DNA from: Rothia santali
GTDB taxonomy: Bacteria; Actinomycetota; Actinomycetes; Actinomycetales; Micrococcaceae
Length of the DNA: 64,000 nucleotides
Assembly: GCF_024199905.1 (NCBI RefSeq)
Contig: NZ_JANAFB010000012.1
Location: 23,850-87,849 of the forward strand
Direction: 5' to 3'
Of this stretch, positions 7,508 through 16,044 are shown piece by piece. The translations under genes and the position numbers were made by a program. How positions within the stretch are numbered: position 1 is the stretch's first letter; each line of letters starts with the position of its first letter. The notes beneath the pieces were generated by a model. It was not told the origin of the DNA. It searched no databases and saw only the letters and a list, made by a program, of their open reading frames with translations.

Positions 7508-8548
7508 TCAGCGCAGCGGCTCGACCTGCTCTACCTGGCCCGTCTCCGCCGAGCGCCGGGCGGCCAGCGCGACCTCGAAGGCGTGCAGCCCCGAGGAGGG
7601 CGGGCTCGCGTTGCGCCCCTGGCCGGTGGCCAGGTCCACGAACTCCTGCATCTCGCGGACGAAGGTCGGGGCGAAGCGGTCCTGGTAGCCCTCGTAGACC
7701 GCCTCCGGGGCGTGGATCCCGCCCTCGGGGTCGATCCGGGAGACCGCGACCCCGGCGGTCTCGCCGACCGAGTACGTGGCGCGGCTGCCGTGGACCACGG
7801 TGCGCACGTCCTGCCCGCTCGCGTTGCCGCGGATGCCGACCAGCGTCGCCACGAGCCCCGAGGTGAAGTGCAGCATCGCGTGGGCCGTGTCGATCTGCCC
7901 CTGCTCCGCGTGCGCCCGGTCCTCCAGCGCGCCGCCCACGGCGTAGACGCGGTCCACCCGCTCGGAGACCAGCCAGGGGACGGCGTCGAAGTCGTGCATC
8001 ATCAGGTCCAGCCACAGACCGCCCGAGTCCGCGAGGCCCGCGGCGTCGGCGATCCGGCGGTCGGCGTTGACGGAGTGGACCGAGCGCAGGGTCCCGGCGC
8101 GCTCCGCTCCGAGCAGGCCCTTGAGCGTGCGGAACTCGGCGCCGTGGCGGCGGTGGAAGCCGACCATGACGCGCTCGTCGGCGCCGGCGGACTCGACCTC
8201 GCGCAGCAGCTCGAGGTAGTCGTCCGCGGTGATGGCCAGGGGCTTCTCGACGAAGACGGGCAGTCCGCGCCGCACGGCCTCGGTGACCAGGCCCGGGTGC
8301 GTGCGCCCCGGGGTGGTGATCACGACGCCGTCGGTGACCTCGAGCGCGGCCTCCAGCTCGGTGGTGGTGCTCAGGTCCACCTCGGCGGCGGCCTCGGCCC
8401 CCGCCCGCTCGCGGACCGCCTCGGCCGAGGCCGCGAGCCGGCCGGGATCCCTCCCGACGAGCTCGACGTGCGTCAGCCCGGGCGTGGACAGCAGGTTCGC
8501 GGCGTGCATCCGGCCGATGCCTCCGGCGCCGACGACGGTGATCTTCAT
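7508..8548 (-). CDS. Gfo/Idh/MocA oxidoreductase (inositol 2-dehydrogenase family)
   Basis: 346 residues. Rossmann motif VVGAGGIGRMHAANL (residues 5-19), EKP motif VFVEKPLAI (about 97) and MVGFHRRHGAEFRTL (about 130), with the substrate residues of the family expected in the segment LWLDLMMHDFDAVPW (about 180), which retains the H-D pair typical of inositol dehydrogenases. GGAGGG precedes the ATG. It lies 105 bases downstream of the next dehydrogenase on the same strand (8654-9862) and is probably cotranscribed with it from the operator-bearing promoter at 9.9 kb. Of the four paralogues this one looks closest to a scyllo-/myo-inositol 2-dehydrogenase, with moderate certainty. Confidence 0.82.
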   Translation of the reverse strand: MKITVVGAGGIGRMHAANLLSTPGLTHVELVGRDPGRLAASAEAVRERAGAEAAAEVDLSTTTELEAALEVTDGVVITTPGRTHPGLVTEAVRRGLPVFVEKPLAITADDYLELLREVESAGADERVMVGFHRRHGAEFRTLKGLLGAERAGTLRSVHSVNADRRIADAAGLADSGGLWLDLMMHDFDAVPWLVSERVDRVYAVGGALEDRAHAEQGQIDTAHAMLHFTSGLVATLVGIRGNASGQDVRTVVHGSRATYSVGETAGVAVSRIDPEGGIHAPEAVYEGYQDRFAPTFVREMQEFVDLATGQGRNASPPSSGLHAFEVALAARRSAETGQVEQVEPLR

Positions 8549-8653
8549 GGGATTCCCTCCAGGGGGTGCTGGGCCGAGGGGTGCTCGGCGGGGTGTCCGT
8601 GGGTCCCACGCTAGCCCACGCGGCGACTCGCGGCGGGGGTCCTGTGGATGGCG

Positions 8654-9862
8654 TCAGCCGAGGCGGACCTCGGCGCCCCCCTGCTCCGCCGAGGCGGCGA
8701 TCGCCTGGATGACCTCCAGCGTGTGCAGCCCGTCGGCGAAGCCGGCGCAGGGGTCCAGCCCGGTCTCGACGCCGGCCACCTGGCCCAGGAACGCTCGGGC
8801 CTGGATCGCGAAGTTGTCGTTGTAGTTGTAGCCGATGCCGGGGGCGTCCATCGCGCACGAGTTCGCGTAGAGCGGGGTCTCGGGGTTGATGAGCACGCGG
8901 CGCTGGCCGCGGGTGTCGGCCGCCGCCTGGGCGTCGTCGTACATGAACTCCGCGGGCTTGGTGATGTCGAAGGAGGCCTGCGCCCGCGGGCCCACCAGGT
9001 GGTAGGTCTGCGAGTTGGGCGTGCCGAAGGCGACGCGGGAGATCGTGTAGGTGCCCACCGCGCCGTTGGCGAAGCTGCAGGTGAAGGTCAGGAAGTCCTC
9101 GTTCTCGACCGGCTCGACCTCGTCCGAGACCTCCACGTGCTGGTGGCCGACGACGGCGCCCAGCGGCAGCGGCCGCTCCTTGGTGATGGTGTCCATGACG
9201 GCGCCGCGCACCGCGGTGATGGGGCCGTTGATCAGCTCGCCGGTGTCGATGACGTGGGAGCCGAGGTCGCCCAGCGCGCCCGAGCCGGGGCCGCCCTTGT
9301 AGCGCCAGGACATCGGGGCGCGCTCGTCGCACGAGTAGTCGCACAGGTAGGTGCCGATGAAGTTGGTGACGGGGCCGAACTCGCCGCCCTCGACCTTGGC
9401 CCTGATCGCGTTCAGGGCGGGCATCCGGCGCACGGTGTAGCCCACCGAGGTGATCAGGGGGCGGCCCTGCGCGTCGGTCCTGCCGGCGTACTCGCGCTCG
9501 AGCTCGACCATGGCCTGGGCGTCCTCGAGGGTCCCCGCGAGCGGCTTCTCGCACAGCACGTGCTTGCCGGCCTCGAGCAGCCCGCGGGCGATGGACAGGT
9601 GCAGGGCGTTGCCGACGACGATGCTCACGGCGTCGATCTCCGGGTCCTCCGCGACCTGGCGCCAGTCCGAGTAGGTGCGCTCGAAGCCGTACCGCCGGGT
9701 CGCGTCCTCGCCGAGGGGGACGTTGGCGTCGGCGATCGCGGCGAGGCGGATGCGGGGGAAGTCCGAATCGTAGATCGAACCCGCCTGGCGGTATCCGTAG
9801 GCGTGCGCGCGCCCGGCCATGCCGGCTCCGATGACGGCGACGGACAGTGGGGTCTCGGTCAA
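8654..9862 (-). CDS. Gfo/Idh/MocA oxidoreductase, long form
   Basis: 402 residues, longer than the about 340-residue paralogues. Rossmann motif VIGAGMAGRAHAYGYRQ (residues 10-26), EKP motif HVLCEKPLAG (about 117), then VGYTVRRMPALNAI and LGDLGSHVIDTGELI (about 200), in which His and Asp are placed as in the catalytic H-x-x-D of the family. The C-terminal domain ends in an ordinary FADGLHTLEVIQAI helix. GAGGAGG precedes the ATG. Its promoter region (9863-9994) is shared with a divergent dehydrogenase gene and holds a TGTCAGGACA operator. It is probably a sugar or cyclitol dehydrogenase of the inositol regulon. Confidence 0.85.
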   Translation of the reverse strand: MTETPLSVAVIGAGMAGRAHAYGYRQAGSIYDSDFPRIRLAAIADANVPLGEDATRRYGFERTYSDWRQVAEDPEIDAVSIVVGNALHLSIARGLLEAGKHVLCEKPLAGTLEDAQAMVELEREYAGRTDAQGRPLITSVGYTVRRMPALNAIRAKVEGGEFGPVTNFIGTYLCDYSCDERAPMSWRYKGGPGSGALGDLGSHVIDTGELINGPITAVRGAVMDTITKERPLPLGAVVGHQHVEVSDEVEPVENEDFLTFTCSFANGAVGTYTISRVAFGTPNSQTYHLVGPRAQASFDITKPAEFMYDDAQAAADTRGQRRVLINPETPLYANSCAMDAPGIGYNYNDNFAIQARAFLGQVAGVETGLDPCAGFADGLHTLEVIQAIAASAEQGGAEVRLG

Positions 9863-9890
9863 TGGTCCTCCTCGAACTGAAATGACGGAA

Positions 9891-9900
9891 TGTCAGGACA
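9891..9900. promoter_or_regulatory. Putative IolR-type operator
   Basis: TGTCAGGACA, whose complement TGTCCTGACA is a perfect TGTC-NN-GACA dyad and fits the KGWCHTRACA motif known for the GntR-type IolR of Corynebacterium glutamicum. It lies 29 bp upstream of the 8654-9862 gene start and 95 bp before the divergent gene at 9995. A related site occurs at 13590-13599. Confidence 0.6.
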
Positions 9901-9994
9901 ATTATCCCCATCGAGTGTGACCCAGGTCAATCAATGCGGGCGTGTCGGCCCGGCGAGGTGCCGCGGCGCGGGCGCCGGCGGGCAGGATGGGAGC

Positions 9995-11023
9995 ATGACG
10001 ACGACGCAGCACCCCGACCGACCCCTGGCCATCGGACTGCTCGGCGCCTCCCGGATCGCCGAGCTGGCCGTCACCGAGGCGACCCGGGCGACCGGAGACC
10101 TCCGCTACTCCGTGGCGGCCCGCGACCCCGGGCGGGCCGCCGCCTTCGCCCGCGAGCACGGCTACGAGCGCTCCCACCCCGACTACGCCGCACTGATCGC
10201 GGATCCCGCGGTGGACCTGGTCTACATCGGCCTGCCCAACGGGCTGCACGCCGAGTGGGCGGCCCGCGCGCTGGAGGCGGGCCGCGACGTCCTGGTGGAG
10301 AAGCCCGTCGCGGCCAACCTGGAGGAGTTCGACCGGCTCGCCGCATACGTGCGGGAGCCGGGCCCGCGCCTCTGGGAGGCGTTCCACTACGCCTGGCATC
10401 CGGTCATGCGCCGCGTGCTGGAGATCGTCGGCTCCGGGGAGCTGGGGCCGCTCCGCGAGGTCGAGATCAGGATGCTCATGCAGGAGCCCGGGCCGGAGGA
10501 CCCGCGCTGGAGCTTCGACCTCGCCGGGGGAGCGCTCATGGACGTCGGCTGCTACGCGCTGCACGCAGCGGTGCTGCTGGGCGAGCGGCTGGGCCTCGAC
10601 CTGGAGCTTCAGGGCGCGCGCGGCGTCGGCTCCCCGGCGGATCCCCGGGTGGACGCGGAGGTCGAGGCGGAGCTGCGCCTAGGCGGCGTCCCCGTGGGGA
10701 TCCGCGCGAGCATGGTGGCGCCCGAGTGGGACTTCAGCCTCCGGGTCGCGGGGGAGCGGGGCGAGGTCCTCGCGCCCTCCTACGTGCTGCCGGGGGAGGA
10801 CGACGCCGTCGTCGTGACCGGCGGCGCCGGGGACCGGACGGAGCGCCCGGGCGGTGGGTCCAGCTACGCGCACCAGCTGCGGGGGATCGGCGGGATGCTG
10901 CGACGCGGGGACGGGTGCGGCGAGGGCCTGGCCCGCTCGCGGCGGGTCATGGGGCTGATCGACGGGGTGTACCGGGCCGCCGGCTTCCCCCTGCGCCCGG
11001 GGCGCCTCGGGACCTCTTCGTGA
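9995..11023 (+). CDS. Gfo/Idh/MocA oxidoreductase
   Basis: 342 residues. The start chosen is ATG 9995 (MTTTQHPDRPLAIGLLGASRIA), with GGATGGGAG just upstream; an open extension to 9890 runs through the promoter and operator region and is rejected. Features: the Rossmann segment GLLGASRIAELAV, the EKP motif VLVEKPVAAN (about residue 100), WEAFHYAWHP (about 128) and DVGCYALHA (about 183), the motif series of the dimeric dihydrodiol / glucose-fructose oxidoreductase-like subgroup. It is transcribed divergently from the other two dehydrogenases and converges on the TauE/SafE permease gene. Substrate unknown; it is the least inositol-like of the four. Confidence 0.82.
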   Translation: MTTTQHPDRPLAIGLLGASRIAELAVTEATRATGDLRYSVAARDPGRAAAFAREHGYERSHPDYAALIADPAVDLVYIGLPNGLHAEWAARALEAGRDVLVEKPVAANLEEFDRLAAYVREPGPRLWEAFHYAWHPVMRRVLEIVGSGELGPLREVEIRMLMQEPGPEDPRWSFDLAGGALMDVGCYALHAAVLLGERLGLDLELQGARGVGSPADPRVDAEVEAELRLGGVPVGIRASMVAPEWDFSLRVAGERGEVLAPSYVLPGEDDAVVVTGGAGDRTERPGGGSSYAHQLRGIGGMLRRGDGCGEGLARSRRVMGLIDGVYRAAGFPLRPGRLGTSS

Positions 11024-11047
11024 GGCGGCGGCTCCCCGGCGCGGCGG

Positions 11048-11896
11048 TCAGACCAGCAGGTAGACCGACCCGAGCAGGGTGAGCACGATGATCGCGCGGT
11101 CGAAGACCCGTTGCCGGATGCGCCCGGCGAGCCAGCGCCCCGCGAAGGCCCCCGCGACGACCGCAGGCACGAGGACGGCGGCGAGCACGAGCGTGTGGGC
11201 GTTGACGAGCCCGAGGCCGATCGAGACCGGCAGCTTGAGCAGGTTCATGGTCGCGAAGAACCACGCCGCCGTGCCGAGGAAGGCGTGGACCGGGAATCGC
11301 GCGGAGAGGAAGTACATGGACATCACCGGGCCGCCGGCGTTGGCCACCATGGTGGTGAAGCCGCCCAGCGAGCCGTAGCCCGCCGAGCTCAGCCGGGAGG
11401 CGGTGCGCACCGAGGCGGCGCCCGGCCCCGCGGACGCACCGGGTCCCGCCCCGCGCACGTCGGGTCTTGTTCCCCCCGCACCCGGGGCTCCGCCCGCACC
11501 CGGGGTCGCGCCCGCGGCCCGCTCCCGGCGCGGCCGGCGCTGCCACAGCGTGAAGGCCACCAGCATCACCAGCAGCACGCCGATGACGCGCCGGACCCAG
11601 GCGTCGTCGGCCAGCGCCAGGAACAGCGCGCCCACCGCGAGCCCGGCCAGCACCGAGGGGATCAGGCGCAGTAGCGTCGGCCAGTGCGCGTGCCGCCGGT
11701 AGGCCCACATCGCGAAGGCGTCCCCCACCAGCAGCAGGAGCAGCAGCGCGCCCGTCGACTCCCGTGCGGGCAGAATCGCGGCGAAGGCGGCGACGGAAAG
11801 GGTGTTGACTCCTGGCAGGACCGTCTTGGAGACCCCCACCAGCAGCGCGGCCACCGCGAGCAGCGCCCACGCCCACGGCGCGACGTCGGTCAGCAT
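11048..11896 (-). CDS. TSUP (TauE/SafE) family membrane permease
   Basis: 282 residues with about eight hydrophobic segments in two halves, starting MLTDVAPWAWALLAVAALL and containing the family segments VSKTVLPGVNTLSV (about residue 22) and GGFTTMVANAGGPVMSMYFL (about 180). The two halves are joined by an unusually long cytoplasmic linker (about 125-165) rich in Ala, Gly and Pro, encoded by small CCCGGGG-type repeats. TSUP members export sulfite, sulfoacetate or organosulfonates. The gene is the last of the minus-strand gntR-iolB-TSUP run, starting 6 bases after iolB, so it may move a cyclitol-related anion; that is inference. Confidence 0.82.
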   Translation of the reverse strand: MLTDVAPWAWALLAVAALLVGVSKTVLPGVNTLSVAAFAAILPARESTGALLLLLLVGDAFAMWAYRRHAHWPTLLRLIPSVLAGLAVGALFLALADDAWVRRVIGVLLVMLVAFTLWQRRPRRERAAGATPGAGGAPGAGGTRPDVRGAGPGASAGPGAASVRTASRLSSAGYGSLGGFTTMVANAGGPVMSMYFLSARFPVHAFLGTAAWFFATMNLLKLPVSIGLGLVNAHTLVLAAVLVPAVVAGAFAGRWLAGRIRQRVFDRAIIVLTLLGSVYLLV

Positions 11897-11902
11897 GGCG
11901 CG

Positions 11903-12790
11903 CTAGCCGCCGAAGGGCAGGCGGGCGTCGATCTCCTTCTCGTCCCACTGCTGGCGCACCCAGCCGTGGTGCGGGTCATCGCTGATGAGCCACTTGCGGA
12001 CGGGGCCGGGGCCGGCCATGACGTTGAGGTAGTACAGGTCGTAGCCGGGAGGGGCCATGGCCGGGCCGTGCCAGCCGTAGGGGACCAGGACGACGTCGCC
12101 CGTGCGGACCTCGGCGTTGACGTCGATCTCGCGCTCGTCGGAGGCGTAGACGCGCTGGTAGCCGATGGCGTCCGCGGCCTCGGCGGGGGCGTCGGGGGTG
12201 GTCCGGGTCTCGAAGTAGTAGATCTCCTCGAGGCTCGTCTCCCCCTCCTTCTCCTCGTCGTGCTTGTGCGGCGGGTAGGAGGACCAGTTCCCGGCGGGCG
12301 TGAGGACCTCGCACACGATGAAGCGGTCGGCCTCGAGGGTGTCGGGCGTGCCGAAGTTGCGGACCTCGCGCGAGCAGTTGCCCGCGCCGCGCAGCTCCAG
12401 CGGGGCCTCGTCCTTGCGGATCAGGCGCACGGGGTGCTCCCGGCGCGCGGGTGCGCTCGCGATGGCCACGCGCACGCCCTCCGCCCCGGAGAGCTCCAGG
12501 GCGCGCCCGATGCCGGTGTAGAGCACGTCCGTGGGGCCGTGGAAGACCGAGGCGCGGCCCGCGAGCTCGTAGGGCTCGCCGTCGACGACGGCGGTGACGT
12601 CACCGCTCAGGGGGATCACGATCCGCTCCTCGCCGGCCGCGGCGAGGCGCAAGGGCTCGCCGGTCAGCGTCGCGGTGCGCAGGCCGGTGTGCTCCCAGCC
12701 CTCGACCGCGAGCGAGGAGTCGTGTCCGCCCAGGGAGATGTCCCAGGGGCCGTCGGCGGCGGTGCCTGCGGGGTAGACCCAGTCGGTCAT
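11903..12790 (-). CDS. iolB: 5-deoxy-glucuronate isomerase
   Basis: 295 residues, the usual size for IolB. This cupin enzyme converts 5-deoxy-glucuronate to 5-dehydro-2-deoxy-gluconate in myo-inositol catabolism. Recognisable segments are GEERIVIPLSGD (about residue 52), the metal-binding cupin stretch YPPHKHDEE followed by EEIYYF (about 173-193), QRVYASDEREID (about 208), VLVPYGWHGPAMAPPGYDLYYLNVMAG cut across 230-255, and the closing HGWVRQQW. GAAAGGA precedes the ATG. It follows the GntR gene by 23 bases on the same strand and is the most specific marker that this region handles inositol. iolC, iolD and iolA, its pathway partners, are not in the window. Confidence 0.93.
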   Translation of the reverse strand: MTDWVYPAGTAADGPWDISLGGHDSSLAVEGWEHTGLRTATLTGEPLRLAAAGEERIVIPLSGDVTAVVDGEPYELAGRASVFHGPTDVLYTGIGRALELSGAEGVRVAIASAPARREHPVRLIRKDEAPLELRGAGNCSREVRNFGTPDTLEADRFIVCEVLTPAGNWSSYPPHKHDEEKEGETSLEEIYYFETRTTPDAPAEAADAIGYQRVYASDEREIDVNAEVRTGDVVLVPYGWHGPAMAPPGYDLYYLNVMAGPGPVRKWLISDDPHHGWVRQQWDEKEIDARLPFGG

Positions 12791-12813
12791 GGATGGTTCC
12801 TTTCGTCGTCGGG

Positions 12814-13551
12814 TCAGGCGGAGAGCGTCAGCTCGAAGGAGTAGGAGTCGGCGCGGTAGACGTGGCGGCCGGTCTCGACGCGGCGCCCGACGTCGTCGGT
12901 CGCGGTGCGCGCCATGGTCACCAGGGCCGCGCCCTGCGAGGTGTGCAGCAGGTCGGCCTGCGCCTTGGTGGCCACCGCGGCGCCGATCTTCTGCGTGGCC
13001 AGGCGGAAGTTGACCCCCGCCTCGCGGAGGAGGGCGTAGAGCCCGTGCTCCCGGAGGGTCTGGGCGCTGAGCTCCGTGATCCCGGCGGGGACCCAGTTCT
13101 CCATGATCGCCAAGGGGGTCTCGCCGCGGCTGCGCAGGCGCTTGAAGTAGTAGACGGGGGCGCCCGGCTCGATGTTCAGCTTCTCCGCGACCTCCCGGCT
13201 CGCGGACTCCTCCGAGAAGGCGAGCACCTCGGTCAGGGGGCGGGCCCGGTCCTCGGTGAGGTCGTCGTAGAGCGAGGTCAGACGGACGGGGCGGCGCACC
13301 TCGGAGGCCACGACCTGGGTCCCGACGCCGCGCTTGCGCACCAGCAGGCCCGAGCGGACGAGCTCGTCCATGGCCTTGCGCACGGTCGGGCGGGAGAGGT
13401 GGAGCTCCTTGGCGAGCGCGAGCTCGTTGTTCAGCATCGTCCCCGGGGGCAGGCCGCCCTCCGAGATGGCCGCCTCGATCCCGTGCACCAGCTGGTGGTA
13501 GAGCGGCACGGGCGAGGACCGGTCGATGATGATGTCTAGAGAGGCTGCCAT
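12814..13551 (-). CDS. GntR/HutC-type transcriptional regulator (probable cyclitol-pathway repressor)
   Basis: 245 residues. The N-terminal winged helix (SPVPLYHQLVHGIEAAI; helix-turn-helix LHLSRPTVRKAMDELV about residues 45-60; wing LLVRKRGVGTQVV) is followed by a UTRA effector-binding domain (about 85-240, with APVYYFKRLRSRGETPLAI and HVYRADSYSFEL at the end). It heads the minus-strand run with iolB and the TSUP permease and is divergent from the sugar porter. The TGTnAGGACA element in the shared intergenic region and again at 9.9 kb is the best candidate operator, so it probably represses the cyclitol genes until an inositol-derived effector binds, and represses itself. The effector is not known. 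Confidence 0.88.
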   Translation of the reverse strand: MAASLDIIIDRSSPVPLYHQLVHGIEAAISEGGLPPGTMLNNELALAKELHLSRPTVRKAMDELVRSGLLVRKRGVGTQVVASEVRRPVRLTSLYDDLTEDRARPLTEVLAFSEESASREVAEKLNIEPGAPVYYFKRLRSRGETPLAIMENWVPAGITELSAQTLREHGLYALLREAGVNFRLATQKIGAAVATKAQADLLHTSQGAALVTMARTATDDVGRRVETGRHVYRADSYSFELTLSA

Positions 13552-13581
13552 GATCTGCTCCCGGAACTCCTCGGTGCCATT

Positions 13582-13599
13582 TGTCTCATTGTAAGGACA
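13582..13599. promoter_or_regulatory. Putative GntR (IolR-type) operator
   Basis: TGTCTCATTGTAAGGACA: a TGTC-N10-GACA dyad ending in TGTAAGGACA, which shares nine of ten bases with the 9.9 kb site. It lies 31 bp upstream of the regulator start and about 140 bp upstream of the sugar porter, in an AT-richer patch likely to hold both promoters. Confidence 0.5.
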
Positions 13600-13677
13600 T
13601 TATGGGTCAGCCTAGCAGAGTGGCCCATCTCTCCGCTCGCATAGCCTCGGAAAGTGTTTCAATGGAAGGATTCCCCT

Positions 13678-13710
13678 CCCGGCGCCCGCTGCCCCGCAGC
13701 GGGCGCCGGG
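13678..13710 (+). promoter_or_regulatory. Attenuator-like hairpin in the leader of the sugar porter gene
   Basis: Perfect 15-bp stem (CCCGGCGCCCGCTGC with GCAGCGGGCGCCGGG), 3-nt loop, followed by TTTCTT and 29 bases later by the porter ATG. No plus-strand gene upstream needs a terminator here, because the neighbouring gene is divergent. An intrinsic-terminator-like element within the 5' leader is the simplest reading. Confidence 0.55.
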
Positions 13711-13739
13711 TTTCTTGAGTTCTGAGGAGAGATCCGAGC

Positions 13740-15215
13740 ATGTCTCGACCATCCGTAGGGGCCGGTACGCCGGTCGCGGAGAAGCCCGCCCCCGCCACGA
13801 GCGGCGGTGCGCCGTCCGGGGACGGCCACGGGAAGTCCATGAACCGCAGGATGCGCTTCGTCGCGACCATCCTGACCTTCGGCGGGCTGCTGTTCGGCTA
13901 CGACACCGGCGTCGTCAACGGCGCGCTGCCGTCCATGGCCGAGGACTTCCAGATGAGCCAGCAGTACGAGGGGTTCATCACCTCGGCGCTGCAGTTCGGC
14001 GCCATCTTCGGCGCGGTGTTCGGCGGGCGCCTCTCGGACCGCTACGGGCGCCACCGGGTCATGGTGACCGTGGCGGTCCTGTTCACGCTGGGCTCCCTCG
14101 GCTCGGTCCTCTCGCCCGAGTGGTGGGTCCTGGCGCTGTGCCGCGTGGTCCTGGGGCTCGCCGTGGGCGGGGCCTCGGTGACCATCCCGGTCTACCTCGC
14201 CGAGCTCGCGCCGTCGCACCTGCGCGGGCGGGTGGTCTCGCAGAACGAGTTCATGGTCGTCTTCGGCCAGTTCCTCGCCTTCGCGTTCAACGCCGGGATC
14301 ACCGGCGTCATGGACGCCGAGCACGCCAACACCTGGCGGTGGATGCTCTCCGTGTGCCTGCTGCCGGCGATCCTGCTGTGGGCGGGGCTGACGGTCGTGC
14401 CCGAGTCCCCGCGCTGGCTGGCGCGCTGGGGCCGGGTCGACGCGATGCTGAAGGTCCTCCGGGAGATCCGCGAGCAGGCGTACAGCAAGCGCGAGGGGGA
14501 GGAGGTCGAGCGCCTCGCGGCCCAGGACGAGAAGGCCTCCCAGGGGACGCTCTCCGAGCTGTTCTCCGTGCGGTGGATGCGGCGCATCCTCTACATCGGC
14601 GTCGGGATGGCGGTCATCAACCAGATCTCGGGCATCAACGTCGTGCAGTACTACGGCGTCTCGATCCTCACCGACGCCGGGTTCGCCGGCAACGCCGCCT
14701 TCGTGGTCAACCTGCTGATCGGGCTGGCCGGCGTCGTGGGCGTGGGGATCGCGCTGGGGATCATCCAGCGCGTGCGGCGCAAGACGATGCTCACCGTGGG
14801 GCTGGTGGCCACGATCCTCACGCTCGGCCTGCTGGCCTCGACGGCCGTGTTCGTCGCGGACGAGAACCCGCTGAAGAAGTGGGTCATCCTCGGCTCGATC
14901 GTGGTCTTCGTGGGCTTCATGCAGTGCTGCATCGGCACGATGACCTGGCTGTTCATGTCGGAGATCTACCCGCTGAAGGTGCGCGGCGTCGCGATGGGCA
15001 TCAGCACCGGGGTGCAGTGGACCATGAACTTCCTCGTGGCGCTGCTCTTCCCGATGCTCTCCGCGGCGCTGGGGCTCGGCGCGACCATCGGCATCTTCGT
15101 CGTGCTGCAGGTCCTTGCGCTGATCTGGGTGCGTGTCAAGGTCCCCGAGACCAAGGACAAGACGCTCGAGGAGATCGAGGACGCGTTCAAGGAGCCCGAC
15201 GCCGCGCGAGCCTGA
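13740..15215 (+). CDS. MFS sugar porter (probable inositol transporter)
   Basis: 491 residues, twelve-helix major facilitator of the sugar porter family. Hallmarks in order: GGLLFGYDTGVVNGALP in helix 1, GRLSDRYGRHRVM between helices 2 and 3, VPVYLAE-type TIPVYLAELAPSHLRGR (about residue 155), PESPRWLARWGR (about 223), QISGINVVQYYG (about 300) and VPETKDKTLEEIEDAF at the C-terminus. The best known relatives are bacterial IolT inositol:H+ symporters; the divergent GntR regulator and nearby iolB support that substrate. The start ATG has TGAGGAGA upstream. The leader carries an attenuator-like hairpin and the gene ends in a strong terminator, so it is monocistronic. Confidence 0.88.
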   Translation: MSRPSVGAGTPVAEKPAPATSGGAPSGDGHGKSMNRRMRFVATILTFGGLLFGYDTGVVNGALPSMAEDFQMSQQYEGFITSALQFGAIFGAVFGGRLSDRYGRHRVMVTVAVLFTLGSLGSVLSPEWWVLALCRVVLGLAVGGASVTIPVYLAELAPSHLRGRVVSQNEFMVVFGQFLAFAFNAGITGVMDAEHANTWRWMLSVCLLPAILLWAGLTVVPESPRWLARWGRVDAMLKVLREIREQAYSKREGEEVERLAAQDEKASQGTLSELFSVRWMRRILYIGVGMAVINQISGINVVQYYGVSILTDAGFAGNAAFVVNLLIGLAGVVGVGIALGIIQRVRRKTMLTVGLVATILTLGLLASTAVFVADENPLKKWVILGSIVVFVGFMQCCIGTMTWLFMSEIYPLKVRGVAMGISTGVQWTMNFLVALLFPMLSAALGLGATIGIFVVLQVLALIWVRVKVPETKDKTLEEIEDAFKEPDAARA

Positions 15216-15261
15216 CGCCTCGTTCCCCCCCCCCTGCCGCCCGGGCCCGCCCCGGACGGCC

Positions 15262-15296
15262 CCGAGACCCCCGGACCGCCGGTCCGGGGGTCTCGG
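15262..15296 (+). terminator. Terminator of the sugar porter gene
   Basis: Perfect 16-bp stem (CCGAGACCCCCGGACC with its complement) and a 3-nt GCC loop, 46 bases after the stop codon. Confidence 0.75.
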
Positions 15297-15444
15297 CGTC
15301 CCCGCAACCCGCGTCCTCTCTTCCCGCTCCAAGCGAACAAGCCCCGCCCCGCGGCGTCGGGGGCCGCTGCGGGGCCGCCCCGCGCGGGTAGGCTGAAGTG
15401 ACCCGGGCCTCTCCCGGGTCCGACCGCCCAGGAGGGAGCGCCCC

Positions 15445-16044
15445 GTGAGACTCTGGTCCCTGCACCCCGACCACCTCGACGCCAAGGGTCTGGTGGCCGG
15501 TTGGCGCGAGGCGCTGCTGGCCCAGAAGGTGCTGGCCGGGGCCACCCACGGGTACCGCAACCACCCGCAGCTGGTGCGCTTCAAGGCCGCGCCGGACCCC
15601 CAGGCGGCGATGTCCGCCTTCCTGCGGCCCATCGCCGAGGAGGCCACGGCCCGCGGCTACAACTTCGACCGCGGGAAGATCATCCCGGGTCCCGTCATCG
15701 CCGCGGAGGCCGACGTCGCCGACCCCGGCCCCGAGCTGACCGGCCTCGGCTTCGTCGACGCCCGCCACGCCCCGGCCGCCCCGCCCGAGCCGTCCGGACC
15801 CGCCGCGCCGGCCCGGCCCGCCCCCGCGCTCCTCGCCGCGCAGACGGTCCCCCAGATCCCCGTGACCGAGGGCCAGGTCCGCTACGAGGCGGAGCTGCTG
15901 CTGTTCAAGCTCCGGATGCGCTCGCCCAAGATGGTCGACGCCTTCGAGGATCTCCTGCGCACGGGCCTGCCCCGCCTCCATCCGCTGTTCAACCTCGTCC
16001 CCGGCGACGTCGAGCCGTGGGAGAAAGTGAGAAACGACCTATGA
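15445..16044 (+). CDS. Pyrimidine dimer DNA glycosylase / endonuclease V family protein
   Basis: 199 residues from GTG 15445, with GGAGGGA 7 bases upstream. The N-terminal 65 residues (MRLWSLHPDHLDAKGLVAGW, GATHGYRNHPQLVRFK) match the PF03013 family named for T4 endonuclease V, which removes UV dimers. Glu22 lies where the T4 catalytic glutamate sits, but the T4 N-terminal Thr nucleophile is not present, as in most bacterial homologues, so real glycosylase activity is uncertain. A Pro/Ala-rich linker (about 110-140) leads to a C-terminal helical piece that I do not recognise. The stop overlaps the next gene's ATG (ATGA), indicating translational coupling. Confidence 0.75.
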   Translation: MRLWSLHPDHLDAKGLVAGWREALLAQKVLAGATHGYRNHPQLVRFKAAPDPQAAMSAFLRPIAEEATARGYNFDRGKIIPGPVIAAEADVADPGPELTGLGFVDARHAPAAPPEPSGPAAPARPAPALLAAQTVPQIPVTEGQVRYEAELLLFKLRMRSPKMVDAFEDLLRTGLPRLHPLFNLVPGDVEPWEKVRNDL

